From NCBI RefSeq assembly GCF_036826855.1, contig NZ_CP104578.1, positions 8,479,435 to 8,543,434 of the forward strand: 64,000 bases of DNA. The letters run 5' to 3'. This document shows, piece after piece, positions 51,931 to 60,158 of the stretch. Numbering within the stretch: position 1 is the stretch's first letter; each line of letters starts with the position of its first letter. The translations under genes and the position numbers were made by a program. Source of the DNA: Streptomyces sp. SJL17-4 (GTDB taxonomy: Bacteria; Actinomycetota; Actinomycetes; Streptomycetales; Streptomycetaceae). A model generated the notes under the pieces. It worked only from the letters and a program-made list of their open reading frames with translations. It was not told the DNA's origin and did no database searches.

Positions 51931-53019
51931 ATGCTGCGCACCGTCGCTGTGATCGGCGCGGGACTGATCGGCACGTCGATCGCCCAGTCCCTGTCGGCCG
52001 GAGGCGCCACGGTCTATCTCACCGACCGGGAACCGATGGCGGCCCTGACCGCCGCGGCCCTCGGCGCCGGGCTCGCCACCCAGCCCCCCGGGCCGGTCGA
52101 CCTCGCCGTCCTGGCCGTGCCGCCCGCCGACATCGCCCCCACACTGAAGGACGCCCAGCTACGAGGCCTGGCCAGGGCATACACCGATGTCGGCAGCGTG
52201 AAGGCACAAGCCTTCCAAGCGATCGAACGCCTGGGCTGCGACACCCGGACCTACCTCGGCGGCCACCCCATGGCGGGCGGCGAACGCTCCGGCCCGCTCG
52301 CGGCACGCCCGGACCTCTTCGAAGGCAGGGTGTGGGCCCTGGTGCCCACCACCGACACCTCCCAGAACACCTGGGACACCGTACGCGCCCTGGTGGACCT
52401 GTGCGGCGGAGTACCGCTCATCATGGACCCGGACGGGCACGACCGGGCCGTCGCCCTCGTCTCCCACGCCCCACACATGGTCGCCAGCCTGATGGCGGCC
52501 CGCCTGGAGCACGCCGCCGACCGCGAAGTGAGCATGGCGGGCCAGGGACTGCGTGACGTGACACGCATCGCCGCCGGCGACCCCGCGCTATGGCTCGACA
52601 TCCTGTCCGCCAACGCAGGCACAGTCGCCGACATCCTGGACGACCTGGCCGATGACCTCGACCGCACGATCATCGCGCTCCGAGGCCTCACCGACAGCAA
52701 CAAGGCCGCCGATGCAGAAGCCGCCGAGGCCCTCACCGCCCTCCTCACCCGCGGCTGCGCCGGCCACAGCCGCATCCCGCACAAACGCGACGCCCCCCAG
52801 GGAAGCTACGTCACCGTCTCCGTCCTCATCGGAGACCAGCCGGGCGAGCTGGCACGCGTCTTCACCGACGTCGGAGCAGCGGGCGTCAACATCGAGGACG
52901 TCTTCATCGATCATGCCCCCGGCCAGGTCACGGGCCTGGTCGAACTGCTGGTGACTGCCGACGCCGCGCCACGCCTCACCCGGGCACTGCGCATGCCGAG
53001 CACGATCCTGACCCGCTGA
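51931..53019 (+). CDS. Prephenate dehydrogenase (TyrA family) with C-terminal ACT domain
   Basis: 362 residues. An N-terminal Rossmann fold has GAGLIG (residues 9-14) for NAD(P). Family motifs GGHPMAG and LVSHAPHM line the prephenate site, and the last 75 residues form an ACT-like regulatory domain (VTVSVLIGDQPGELARVFTDVGAAGVNIEDV). It converts prephenate to 4-hydroxyphenylpyruvate by oxidative decarboxylation. Copies inside NRPS clusters usually feed 4-hydroxyphenylglycine or modified tyrosine, as in glycopeptide clusters. Its pairing with a StrR-like gene supports this, but no hydroxymandelate synthase or HpgT is in the window. It is followed after 14 bases by the flavin reductase gene. Confidence 0.93.
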   Translation: MLRTVAVIGAGLIGTSIAQSLSAGGATVYLTDREPMAALTAAALGAGLATQPPGPVDLAVLAVPPADIAPTLKDAQLRGLARAYTDVGSVKAQAFQAIERLGCDTRTYLGGHPMAGGERSGPLAARPDLFEGRVWALVPTTDTSQNTWDTVRALVDLCGGVPLIMDPDGHDRAVALVSHAPHMVASLMAARLEHAADREVSMAGQGLRDVTRIAAGDPALWLDILSANAGTVADILDDLADDLDRTIIALRGLTDSNKAADAEAAEALTALLTRGCAGHSRIPHKRDAPQGSYVTVSVLIGDQPGELARVFTDVGAAGVNIEDVFIDHAPGQVTGLVELLVTADAAPRLTRALRMPSTILTR

Positions 53020-53033
53020 CACCGGAGAACCCC

Positions 53034-53828
53034 ATGCCTTCCCCACCCCCACGATCCGCGTCACCACCGCTCGCGCCGGTGCGGTCCGCCCGCGTGGCCC
53101 AGGTGCGGCAGCTGACCCCCCGCAGGCGACGCGTGGTCCTGCGCACCGACACCCCTGAGGACGTCCGCACCGGCCCGTACGCCGACACCGACGCGTACGT
53201 CCGCCTGCTCCTCGCCCCGGAGCGCGTCACCTATCCCGAGCCTTTCGACCTCGATCACGTCAAAGCGACACTGCCCGGCGAGTCCTGGCCCCGCATGCGT
53301 TCCTACACGATCCGCCACAAGAACCCGCGCACCGCCGAGATCACTCTCGACTTCGCCCTGCACGACCGGGGCGGCCCGGCCACCGGCTGGGTCCGCCGGG
53401 TCCGGCCCGGCGACACGGTCTTCTACCTCCAGCCCCGCGGAACCTACCGCCCCGGCGCCGGCGCGGCCCACCATCTCCTCGTGGGAGACGACACCTCCCT
53501 GTCCGCCGTCGCCGCCGCCGCGGAACACCTGCCACAAGGCGTGGGAGCCACAGTCCTGCTCGAAGTGGACAGCGCCCACGAGGAGCAGCTCATTGACGCC
53601 CCCGAGAGAGCCGACATCATCTGGCTCCACCGAGGCGCCCACCGCGCGGGCGCACTCCTCACCGACGCCGTCCGCCACCTCCACCTGCCCACAGCGGGCC
53701 TGCACGCCTTCGTCCACGGCGAGGCCCACGCGGTACGGGAGATACGCGGCCATCTCCTGCACGACCGCGGTGTTCCCCGCGACCGGATCTCCGCCTCCGG
53801 CTACTGGCGTCACACCCCCCACCCCTGA
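53034..53828 (+). CDS. Siderophore-interacting-type FAD/NAD(P)H reductase (SIP/ViuB family)
   Basis: 264 residues. The FAD-binding motif RSYTIR is at residues 89-94; GDDTSLSAV is the nucleotide-binding turn; the C-terminal SGYWRH is characteristic of the family. Family members reduce ferric-siderophore complexes in the cytoplasm to release iron. No siderophore transporter or lyase lies nearby, so its link to the peptide (iron chelation by Asp-rich peptide, or a redox tailoring role) is open. It has a purine-rich CACCGGAGAA site before the ATG and probably shares a transcript with the prephenate dehydrogenase. The stop is embedded in a perfect palindrome. Confidence 0.9.
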   Translation: MPSPPPRSASPPLAPVRSARVAQVRQLTPRRRRVVLRTDTPEDVRTGPYADTDAYVRLLLAPERVTYPEPFDLDHVKATLPGESWPRMRSYTIRHKNPRTAEITLDFALHDRGGPATGWVRRVRPGDTVFYLQPRGTYRPGAGAAHHLLVGDDTSLSAVAAAAEHLPQGVGATVLLEVDSAHEEQLIDAPERADIIWLHRGAHRAGALLTDAVRHLHLPTAGLHAFVHGEAHAVREIRGHLLHDRGVPRDRISASGYWRHTPHP

Positions 53829-53844
53829 TGCGCACAGCGCATCA
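53826..53844. promoter_or_regulatory. Palindrome before the HTH/Tap-like operon
   Basis: TGATGCGC-ACA-GCGCATCA, a perfect 8-3-8 inverted repeat 19 bases before the HTH gene start and overlapping the previous stop codon. The position suits an operator for the adjacent small HTH protein; it could also act as a weak terminator. Confidence 0.6.
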
Positions 53845-53863
53845 CGTTGCATAGGGTGACGAC

Positions 53864-54139
53864 ATGGAGACCGGACTGGAAGAGTCACTGCGGCAGACGG
53901 TTGCCGCACTCATGCGCGCGACGGGCGAACCACAACGCGTCCTCGCCTCCGTTCTCGGACTGACCCAGGCCCAGGTCTCCCGCCGCCAGAGCGGCGCGAC
54001 CCCCTGGAGCCTGCACGACGCCGACATCCTGGCCGACCACTACGGCCTGCCGGCACTGGACCTCCTCGCCGGCCCCACCCGGGCCTGCGAAGCACTCTCC
54101 CGCACCCGACACACCGGCGCACCGGGAGCGCACCGGTGA
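53864..54139 (+). CDS. Small XRE-like HTH protein
   Basis: 91 residues. A helix-turn-helix is visible in QRVLASVLGLTQAQVSRRQSG (about residues 24-44), followed by a second helical segment. Its stop overlaps the GTG of the Tap-like gene (GTGA), so the two are translationally coupled. The palindrome at 53826-53844 could be its autoregulatory site. Probably a DNA-binding partner or regulator of the downstream gene; the exact family is not recognised. Confidence 0.8.
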   Translation: METGLEESLRQTVAALMRATGEPQRVLASVLGLTQAQVSRRQSGATPWSLHDADILADHYGLPALDLLAGPTRACEALSRTRHTGAPGAHR

Positions 54140-55614
54140 GCGACTTCGAGGCGATCGACTCCCTCCTGGCGACACTCCGCCCCCAAGCCCCCCTTCCGAC
54201 ACCGGAGCGGCGCCGAGAGCTGCGCGAGCTGGCACACCTGTCGAAGGCGGAAATGGCGCGCGTCCTGGGCGTCAGCCCCAGCACGCTGGCCGCATGGGAG
54301 AACGGCCGCGAACCCGCGGGGGAGACAAGGGAGAAATACGCCTACCTCCTGAAGGGCCTGGCAGCCAAACTCCCCACCGTCGAACCCACCCCCGCAGAAC
54401 CGACGCCCCTCACCCTCACCATCTCCGCCGACGCCGACGACGTCGAACACCTCACCACCCCCGAACCGTGCGTTCTGTGCGGACACGCGGCCCCCACCCG
54501 GGTAGCGGGCTACGCACAACACCTGGACCCCACCCACTGCCACCCCACCACGCCCGCCCCCCAGCTCCCCACCTCGGCCCACAAACCGGCCCACAAGCCA
54601 ACCCGCCGAGCCCCCCAACACCCCACCGGCGACCCCACCGACCTGATCCACCAAGCGGTCCACGCCGCCCTCACCGAACACCAGGGCGACACACACGCGG
54701 CCTCCGCCGCACTCCTCAAGCGCGCGATCCCCGACGCCATGCGGCTCTTGGACGAAACACGCAAGGGAGCCCGCTACGACGTGATCGCCCACCCCTGGAT
54801 CCCGGACATCCTCAAGAAGCAGACCTCCCGCGGCTCGGACCAGATCTGGGAAGCACGCCCGAAGTGGACCCGCCCCGAGCTCCCGGCCGGCCTGCACCAC
54901 GTCACCGCACTCGACATCAACGGCGCATACCTCTCCGCCCTCAAAACCCACCTCCCGCTCGGCCAGCTCGAACACTCCACCGGCCCCACCCACGACCGCC
55001 GCCGCGCGGGCGTCCACCTCATCACCCCGCCCACCTGGGAACACGAGACGGTCCTCCCCAACCCCCTGGGCCAACGAGACGAACCCGGCCCCCTCTGGGT
55101 CACGGAACCCACCCTCCGCCTCCTGCTCCGCCTCTCCAGCCCCCGCTACGGCCTGTGCGAGCCCCCCCGAATCCACGAGTCCTACACCTCGGGTGCCACG
55201 GAAAACCTCCTGGAAAGGTTCCGCATCGCCCTCAAGGACGCCCGCGACACCGCGATCGCCCAAGGCGACGACATCACCCTGGAGTACGTGAAAGCGATGT
55301 ACTCGAAGTTCGTGTCGACGATGGGGGAGTCGAACTACAACAGGGAGCTGTACCGACCGGACTGGATGCACATCATCCGCTCCCAGGCCTTCTCCAACCT
55401 CTGGCTCAAAGCCCTCAAAGCCCGCGACGAGGGCATCACCCCGATCCGCGTGATGGGCACCGACGAACTCCACGTCATCGGCGACTGGCGACGCGTCTTC
55501 CCTGAAGGCCGAGGCGTCACGGAAGTCAAGATCAAAGACACCTGGCACACGAGCGCGGCTACTCACCAAACTCGAAGCCCGCGACCGAGTCCAACTCGGC
55601 ATCACCGCCTATGA
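54136..55614 (+). CDS. Tap-like protein with HTH, possible zinc motif and family-B polymerase-like motifs
   Basis: 492 residues. An N-terminal XRE HTH covers about residues 30-60 (LSKAEMARVLGVSPSTLAAWENGRE). A putative zinc motif has Cys112, Cys115, then His and His-Cys about 20 residues later. The C-terminal half has three segments in the order and spacing of a family-B polymerase palm: LDINGAYLSAL (Asp260, motif A), KAMYSKFVSTMG (Lys386, motif B) and MGTDELHVIG (Asp443, motif C). Streptomyces Tap binds telomeres, recruits terminal protein Tpg and was reported to support protein-primed synthesis with it. This protein is shorter than Tap as I remember it (over 700 residues). The 3' end looks frameshifted: a +1 frame continues LLTKLEARDRVQLGITAYEIGLV. 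Family call is from memory of motifs. Confidence 0.7.
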   Translation: MSDFEAIDSLLATLRPQAPLPTPERRRELRELAHLSKAEMARVLGVSPSTLAAWENGREPAGETREKYAYLLKGLAAKLPTVEPTPAEPTPLTLTISADADDVEHLTTPEPCVLCGHAAPTRVAGYAQHLDPTHCHPTTPAPQLPTSAHKPAHKPTRRAPQHPTGDPTDLIHQAVHAALTEHQGDTHAASAALLKRAIPDAMRLLDETRKGARYDVIAHPWIPDILKKQTSRGSDQIWEARPKWTRPELPAGLHHVTALDINGAYLSALKTHLPLGQLEHSTGPTHDRRRAGVHLITPPTWEHETVLPNPLGQRDEPGPLWVTEPTLRLLLRLSSPRYGLCEPPRIHESYTSGATENLLERFRIALKDARDTAIAQGDDITLEYVKAMYSKFVSTMGESNYNRELYRPDWMHIIRSQAFSNLWLKALKARDEGITPIRVMGTDELHVIGDWRRVFPEGRGVTEVKIKDTWHTSAATHQTRSPRPSPTRHHRL

Positions 55615-56297
55615 GATCGGCCTGGTAACGCCACCTCGCTGAACACCGAGCACGTCAGTTGCCGAAGCGACAGGGCCCGAACTCTCATAGACAGTCCCTT
55701 GTGCGAGCAAGATCAATTACGGGCCGCCGGACCCCGCCGAACCCGGATTCGTTCTCAGAACCGTTCTCACACAAGAGAGGAGATGAACCCCTTCTGAGAG
55801 TTGCATTGTGCGAAAATCCGGGCCCATGACGGACCCTCAGCAGCCCTCCCCAACCGCAGTGACGCCGGTCCCTGGGGCCGCAGAGCCCGCGGATCTCCCT
55901 CGCTCCACATCCGCCGCCATCGCTGCACCGAGCGGAAATTGACCAGCAGGCCCTTGGAGATCACCTAATTCACCTTGCCCCGGGCGAACCGCTCAGCGGC
56001 TTTGAGTCGCAAATCCTCACGGAGCTGCTGTCGTTCGGGGGCAGTTCGCCCCCTTGGGGATACCGCATGCACGGGTGATACCGCACGGGCGAGAGGCCGT
56101 CAGCCCCTACGACAGCACGAGTTCGACCTCGGCAACAAACAAACTCCGCTCGAACACCTCCGCCTCAACCGAAATATCAACCAAAGAACACGCTCGACAT
56201 CACCCCAACTGAACTCCCCAAACGATGGCAAAATCAACAGGGTTGCGCTACCCTCAGGGCAGGAAATAAAAACCAGCAAACGGAAGGCCCCCATTAA
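55615..56297. other. Intergenic region with operator-like repeats and a frameshifted small ORF
   Basis: 683 bases, less GC-rich than the surroundings. ATG 55826 opens a 38-residue frame (MTDPQQPSPTAVTP...) that ends at 55942; in another frame the sequence continues LHRAEIDQQALGDHLIHLAP to 56078. Together these could be one broken gene of about 90 residues. Repeats of GTTCTCAGAA type lie upstream of it. AT-rich DNA at 56150-56297 probably holds the promoter of the next gene (TTGCGC at 56243 with an AAATAA-type box near 56265). Confidence 0.5.
55751..55800. promoter_or_regulatory. Operator-like GTTCTCAGAAC repeats
   Basis: GTTCTCAGAAC (55751-55761) is a perfect 5-1-5 palindrome, followed at once by CGTTCTCAC and, at 55791-55800, by an inverted related copy CTTCTGAGAG. 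Three half-site-like copies in 50 bases suggest a repressor binding region; no ligand is known. Confidence 0.5.
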
Positions 56298-56867
56298 ATG
56301 CCGGAAAGGACATACGATTTCGGCCATTACGGGGCCCAAGGCATCAAAGGCAGCGAAGCAGTCGCACGGCAGCTCGACAGCCTCGCCGGCTACATCACCA
56401 CCCCCATCACCGCACGCCGCGGTCTCCTGGCACGCCTCAACTACCTGACCAGGTCAAACCGCGCCCGCCAGGCCGCCCGCGCAGCAGGCCTCACCGTCAC
56501 CGACCGCACCATCAAGGCATGGCTCACCGGCAAACGCCGCCCCTCCCGCGCCAGCCTGGAGCAGATCGAGACCGCCTACCGCACGTTACGCCGCCAGAAC
56601 GTGGCCCGTTTCCTGCTGCGCCGGCTGAACAATAGGGGAGGGACCCGGGTGGAGATTCACCCGTTCAACCAGTCCCAAGTCGACGGGCGCTTCCAGCGGG
56701 TACTGGAGTACCGCAGCCTCAACATCCGTCAGTGGGATGCCATCATCCGGGCCTGGGCCGCAAAGGACACGGGCGCCCTGGACAACGCATGGGTGGACGC
56801 CATCGTGGACCTCGGATCCCAATGGGGACAGTACGAATACGTATCCGCCGTAGGGTTTGCAGCATAA
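56298..56867 (+). CDS. HTH protein of terminal-protein size (candidate Tpg-like partner)
   Basis: 189 residues. The N-terminus is MPERTYDFGHYGAQGIKGSE; an HTH follows (ARQAARAAGLTVTDRTIKAWLTGK, about 55-80), then a basic stretch (RRQNVARFLLRRLNNRGG) and a Trp-rich helical C-terminal half (IRQWDAIIRAWAAKD). Streptomyces terminal protein Tpg is also about 185 residues with an HTH, but its C-terminus differs from this one. GGAAGG lies ten bases before the ATG. Its placement after a Tap-like gene suggests a DNA-binding or terminal-protein role; it could equally be an ordinary regulator from a mobile element. No priming residue can be named from sequence alone. Confidence 0.65.
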   Translation: MPERTYDFGHYGAQGIKGSEAVARQLDSLAGYITTPITARRGLLARLNYLTRSNRARQAARAAGLTVTDRTIKAWLTGKRRPSRASLEQIETAYRTLRRQNVARFLLRRLNNRGGTRVEIHPFNQSQVDGRFQRVLEYRSLNIRQWDAIIRAWAAKDTGALDNAWVDAIVDLGSQWGQYEYVSAVGFAA

Positions 56868-56950
56868 GAAGTGACGGACAGTCGTATATGTTACCTGATT
56901 CCAGATTGAGCTTCACTCAAGCGTCGCTTCCATCCGACTGCTGCCGCTTT

Positions 56951-56977
56951 TGTGAAATCAGCGAAGCGGATTTCACA
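56951..56977. repeat. Hairpin capped by GCGAAGC
   Basis: Perfect 9-bp arms TGTGAAATC / GATTTCACA enclose AGCGAAGCG. The core GCGAAGC is a known exceptionally stable DNA mini-hairpin, and loops of this kind occur in Streptomyces telomeric palindromes. An alternative pairing CCGCTT (56944) with AAGCGG (56964) overlaps it. The surrounding 56868-57206 holds no convincing gene; a 45-residue C-terminal-like reading (VEDVAALAVALLNRDLAEGD...) ends at 57164 and may be another relic. Confidence 0.7.
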
Positions 56978-57206
56978 CCGGAGTTCGCGGAGTGTGAATT
57001 CTCGGCCCTCACCAACTAAAGGGGTCGAAGACGTCGCCGCCCTCGCCGTCGCCCTTCTCAACCGCGACCTGGCCGAGGGCGATGCCGAGACCTGCGTCGA
57101 GGTTCCCGCCCAGAAGCAGGAACAGACGGGCTGGTGGAAACGCCGACGTGGCGACGCCAGTTGACCACCGCCCGCCGCCGAGAGCACCCGAACATCACCG
57201 GGGCCC

Positions 57207-57316
57207 TTGGCGGCGGGCGACTCATTCATCACCCGCGAGCGAGGAGCTGGCGAACGCGAGCTCCAGGCGGTGGCCGCCGAGGCACTCAAGGACGTCTACT
57301 TCCATGACAGGCGGAG
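57207..57316 (+). pseudogene. Relic resembling the C-terminus of terminal protein Tpg
   Basis: The frame reads ITRERGAGERELQAVAAEALKDVYFHDRR. From memory, classical Tpg proteins end with a very similar segment of the form A-x-E-x-Q-L-x-x-I-A-A-E-G-L-K-E-V-Y-F-x-D. Nothing upstream in frame resembles the rest of Tpg, and the frame is lost after VYFHD. Likely a truncated remnant; the comparison needs an alignment. Confidence 0.45.
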
Positions 57317-57997
57317 AACATCGTCGACGACCTTGAGCTCTGGGAGGAGCGGCTCGCGCGGGCGGAGGCTGACGGGGACGCCGAGGCCGCGTTCGAGGCG
57401 CTGAGTCCGTTGCGGGACCCGGAGTACGCGGGCATGTTCACGTACTACCCGAGCACGATCCGCGCGGCGGAGGCGCTCTACGCGCGAGCCGCGGCGGTCG
57501 GCTCGCACCAGGCCCCGGTCGAGCAGGCCAACCTGGTAGCCCGCGACAGCGACCGGATCGAGGAGGCACGCGCCCTGGCCGTACGGGCGCACGAGCTCGG
57601 CTACTCGGGCGCGGCCTATGTCCTGGGTGTCTAGGCCTTCGAGCGCGGTGACCAGCGCACGGCCGAGCATTGGTTCGAGACGGCGGCCGCAGCACCCGAT
57701 GGTCACGACTACGCCCGCTTCTACCTCGGTCTGATCGGCATTATGCAGTGGCGGCTGGACGAGGCCGAGTGATGGCTGCGTCTCACCGGTGACACCGAGG
57801 ACGAGAATGATCAGTACGGCGACCTGCCCAAGATGTTCGTCGAGCAGCTCGAGCAGCTCGAGCAGCTCGAGCAGCTCGAGGAGATCGCGGCGATTCGCGC
57901 CGACCCCGCCCGACTGCCCGACCCCGAACTCGCGGCGCGCCTGCCCGAGTTGCGGGCGGCCGCGGGGTCCGGCGGTGCCGAGGAGTGCTTCGCGTAG
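57308..57997 (+). pseudogene. Decayed TPR/Sel1-like protein with two in-frame stops
   Basis: One frame reads through from QAENIVDDLELWEERLARAE to the TAG at 57995, interrupted by TAG at 57632 and TGA at 57770. The sequence has helical-repeat character (ALYARAAAVGSHQAPVEQAN, EEARALAVRAHELGYSGAAYVLG, HWFETAAAAPDGHDYARFYLG), typical of tetratricopeptide or Sel1-like proteins. Near the end are four 9-base repeats encoding Glu-Gln-Leu (57844-57882). No start codon is evident because the beginning is fused to the Tpg-like relic. Confidence 0.7.
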
Positions 57998-58039
57998 GCC
58001 GATGCACTTGAAAGCAGGGTCACGACCCCGACGGCCAGG

Positions 58040-58657
58040 AGCAGCGGTTCACGGGCGGCCGGGTGCGCGGAGGCGATGTAGAGGACGAAGGCGCCGGCGA
58101 GCAGCAGGCGGGGCTGGGCTGCTGGTCTTTCACCCGCGTCGAGGACGCGCTCGACTTCTTCCGGACCGGCCCGAACAAGAAGCGGATCGACCCCTCTACT
58201 AGGCGGGCAAGCTAGTCCCCGGCTCGGGCATTGAGGTCAAGGAGTACGACGAGACCCGTGCCCGCGCCTACGTGCACCAGGCCGTGGACGAGGCGGTGCA
58301 GGCCCACGAGCATCCGGGCCGAGGACGCCGCGGAGTAGCTGTTCTCGGAGTTCAGCTACGCAGAGTCCGACACCGAGGCGGCGCTGATGCGCACGCTGGG
58401 CTGGTTCGAGGGCCGCGTGGACGCCGAGCGCCCCGGTGGGCTGCTCTCTGGAGGAGTTCACCGCCTCCGAGCTCCGCTTCCCGGTACGGGAATGGGACCC
58501 GCACCGCTACAGCGACTGGTTCCGGATGGCGCTGGTAGCGATCGCCCAGCTCCTCCTGTGCTGCGCCGCCATCGGTGTCGTCACCGCCGCTGCGGTGGCG
58601 GGAGGTCGGCGGCGTTTTGCCGCCCTGCTCTCGTCCGCCATGAACAACCCTCAGTAG
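58040..58657 (+). pseudogene. Multiply frameshifted hypothetical protein
   Basis: Coding-like segments follow each other in different frames: GCWSFTRVEDALDFFRTGPN, then LVPGSGIEVKEYDETRARAY, then FSEFSYAESDTEAALMRTLG, then LEEFTASELRFPVREWDPHR with a hydrophobic stretch (MALVAIAQLLLCCAAIGVV) before the TAG at 58655. At least three frameshifts are needed to join them. I do not recognise the family; a C-terminal membrane segment is likely in the ancestral protein. Confidence 0.6.
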
Positions 58658-58666
58658 GCGGCGGAC

Positions 58667-59488
58667 ATGGGACGAACCGAGAACCCCATCAACTACGAGG
58701 TGTCCACCCGCGGCCGACTCGCCGAACTCCTGCGTGCGGAGAAGGCGGGGCGGACCTACGACGAGCTGGCCACGCTGACGGGGGTGTCGGCCGCGACACT
58801 CAAGCGGGCGGCCTCCGGCAAGGTGGTCCCGGCGGAGACGGTCGTCGATTCCTTCCTGGCGGCCTGCGGAAGCGCACCCCGCACTGTTCGGACGGCCAAG
58901 AGCCTCCGGTTTCAAGCACGACGAGATGAGCTCGGCGGACCCATCAGGGTCCTCGCAACCACGGTCAATACGGCCGACGCGCTCTCCGATGCTTTCGAGG
59001 CTCTCCACCGGAATGCTGCGGCCCCGACGTACCGGGAGATGCAGAAGAGTGCCGGCGGTGCCTACCTGCTTCCGCTCAGCAGCGTCTCCCGGATCCTCCG
59101 CCGGCAGATGCTGCCGGTCGATGAGCAGCAGTTGGTCGCGGTCCTGCGAGGCTGTCGTGTGCCCGAGCGGGAGCATGGCGAGTGGGTCAAGGCTTGGCGC
59201 CGCGCTATGGGACGTAGTTCGAGCCCGATCGACGTCCGGGGTCTCACGTGGGTGATCGACGCCATCCGGAGGATCTCGACCGAGGTGCGGTTCGAAGCGT
59301 TGGCGGCCGGGATGGCTCCGGTCATGGCGGCGGTGGAGCAACTGGACACGTCTAGGTTGGCCGCCGGGATAACGCCGGCCGTGGCGGCCTTGGCGGCCAC
59401 GGAGCAGCTCGACACGTCTAGGTTGGCCGCCCAGATGGCCTCGGCCATTGCCGCTCTGCCCCCTGTGGCACCTGTAACAGCGGCTTAG
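58667..59488 (+). CDS. HTH protein with duplicated C-terminal repeat
   Basis: 273 residues, intact. An N-terminal HTH (RTYDELATLTGVSAATLKRAASGK, about residues 28-51) is followed by a mixed helical domain containing a second HTH-like unit (YREMQKSAGGAYLLPLSSVSRILR) of a kind seen in many Streptomyces regulators. The C-terminal 60 residues repeat EQLDTSRLAA twice; the DNA repeat (about 30 bases at 59337 and 59401) is almost identical. The ribosome site is weak (GGCGGCGG). It is followed by a strong terminator. Target unknown. Confidence 0.8.
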   Translation: MGRTENPINYEVSTRGRLAELLRAEKAGRTYDELATLTGVSAATLKRAASGKVVPAETVVDSFLAACGSAPRTVRTAKSLRFQARRDELGGPIRVLATTVNTADALSDAFEALHRNAAAPTYREMQKSAGGAYLLPLSSVSRILRRQMLPVDEQQLVAVLRGCRVPEREHGEWVKAWRRAMGRSSSPIDVRGLTWVIDAIRRISTEVRFEALAAGMAPVMAAVEQLDTSRLAAGITPAVAALAATEQLDTSRLAAQMASAIAALPPVAPVTAA

Positions 59489-59533
59489 AGGAACACCCAG
59501 GGCCGTTGGTTCGCCCGCGTGTTCCTGGTGCTC

Positions 59534-59567
59534 GCTGCCGTACGTCATCAAGGTGACGTACGGCAGC
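59534..59567. terminator. Bidirectional terminator hairpin
   Basis: Perfect 14-bp inverted repeat GCTGCCGTACGTCA with a six-base loop TCAAGG, between the convergent HTH gene and the DUF6233-like pseudogene. Confidence 0.85.
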
Positions 59568-59599
59568 GGCTGATGAAGTAGGGGAACAGGGCCTTGGGC

Positions 59600-60068
59600 T
59601 CAGGAGTCGAAGCCGTTCTCGAAGCCGAGCAGCAAGGGCGAGAGCTCTGCTGAGGCTCCGCACAGCGAACACAGCCGGACGCTCGGCTGCTCGGCCAGGG
59701 TCAACGTTCTCTCCAGGGAGAGCGCTGTGGCCCCTTGAGGCGCCTCGACGCAGTCGGGTGCGTGCGCGATGCCCTGCCCGCGCTCTAGGCTCTGCAGGAC
59801 CCATCCAGAGGGTCGCCGCTCGCCCAGGATCTCCGCGACGAGCGACGGGCGCGGGAGGCGGACCGCCGGCACCGAGCCGTAGTCGCCGGGGATCGCGCGC
59901 ACCTGCTGCGGCGCGTCAAGCCACACCCGGTACTCCGCCGATTCGACGGTCCCGTCCTGCCAGTTGCGGTACGAGGGCAGCCCCCACGTCGCCCTGCCAC
60001 CCGGTGGGCGTCTGGTGCCACGAGTAGAGCCGGGCCCGGACCTCCTGGCCGTCCGGCAAGACCACCAT
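59600..60068 (-). pseudogene. DUF6233-like protein, single-base frameshift
   Basis: ATG at 60068 starts VVLPDGQEVRARLYSWHQ and reads 29 codons to GWQGDVG; the continuation LPSYRNWQDGTVESAEYRVW runs in the -1 frame to 59600 and ends LCSLCGASAELSPLLLGFEN. Removing one base from the run of five C at 59981-59985 restores a single frame of about 155 residues. The pattern matches a Streptomyces family I recall as DUF6233. It could be a genuine pseudogene or a homopolymer sequencing error. Function of the family is unknown. Confidence 0.65.
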
Positions 60069-60158
60069 CACCGGTACGGGGTGGGATCGGGGGAGGACTG
60101 CTTATGCACACCCCCACCGTAGGCCGCCGTGCGGACAGGCCCCGCCGGTGGATCAGGC

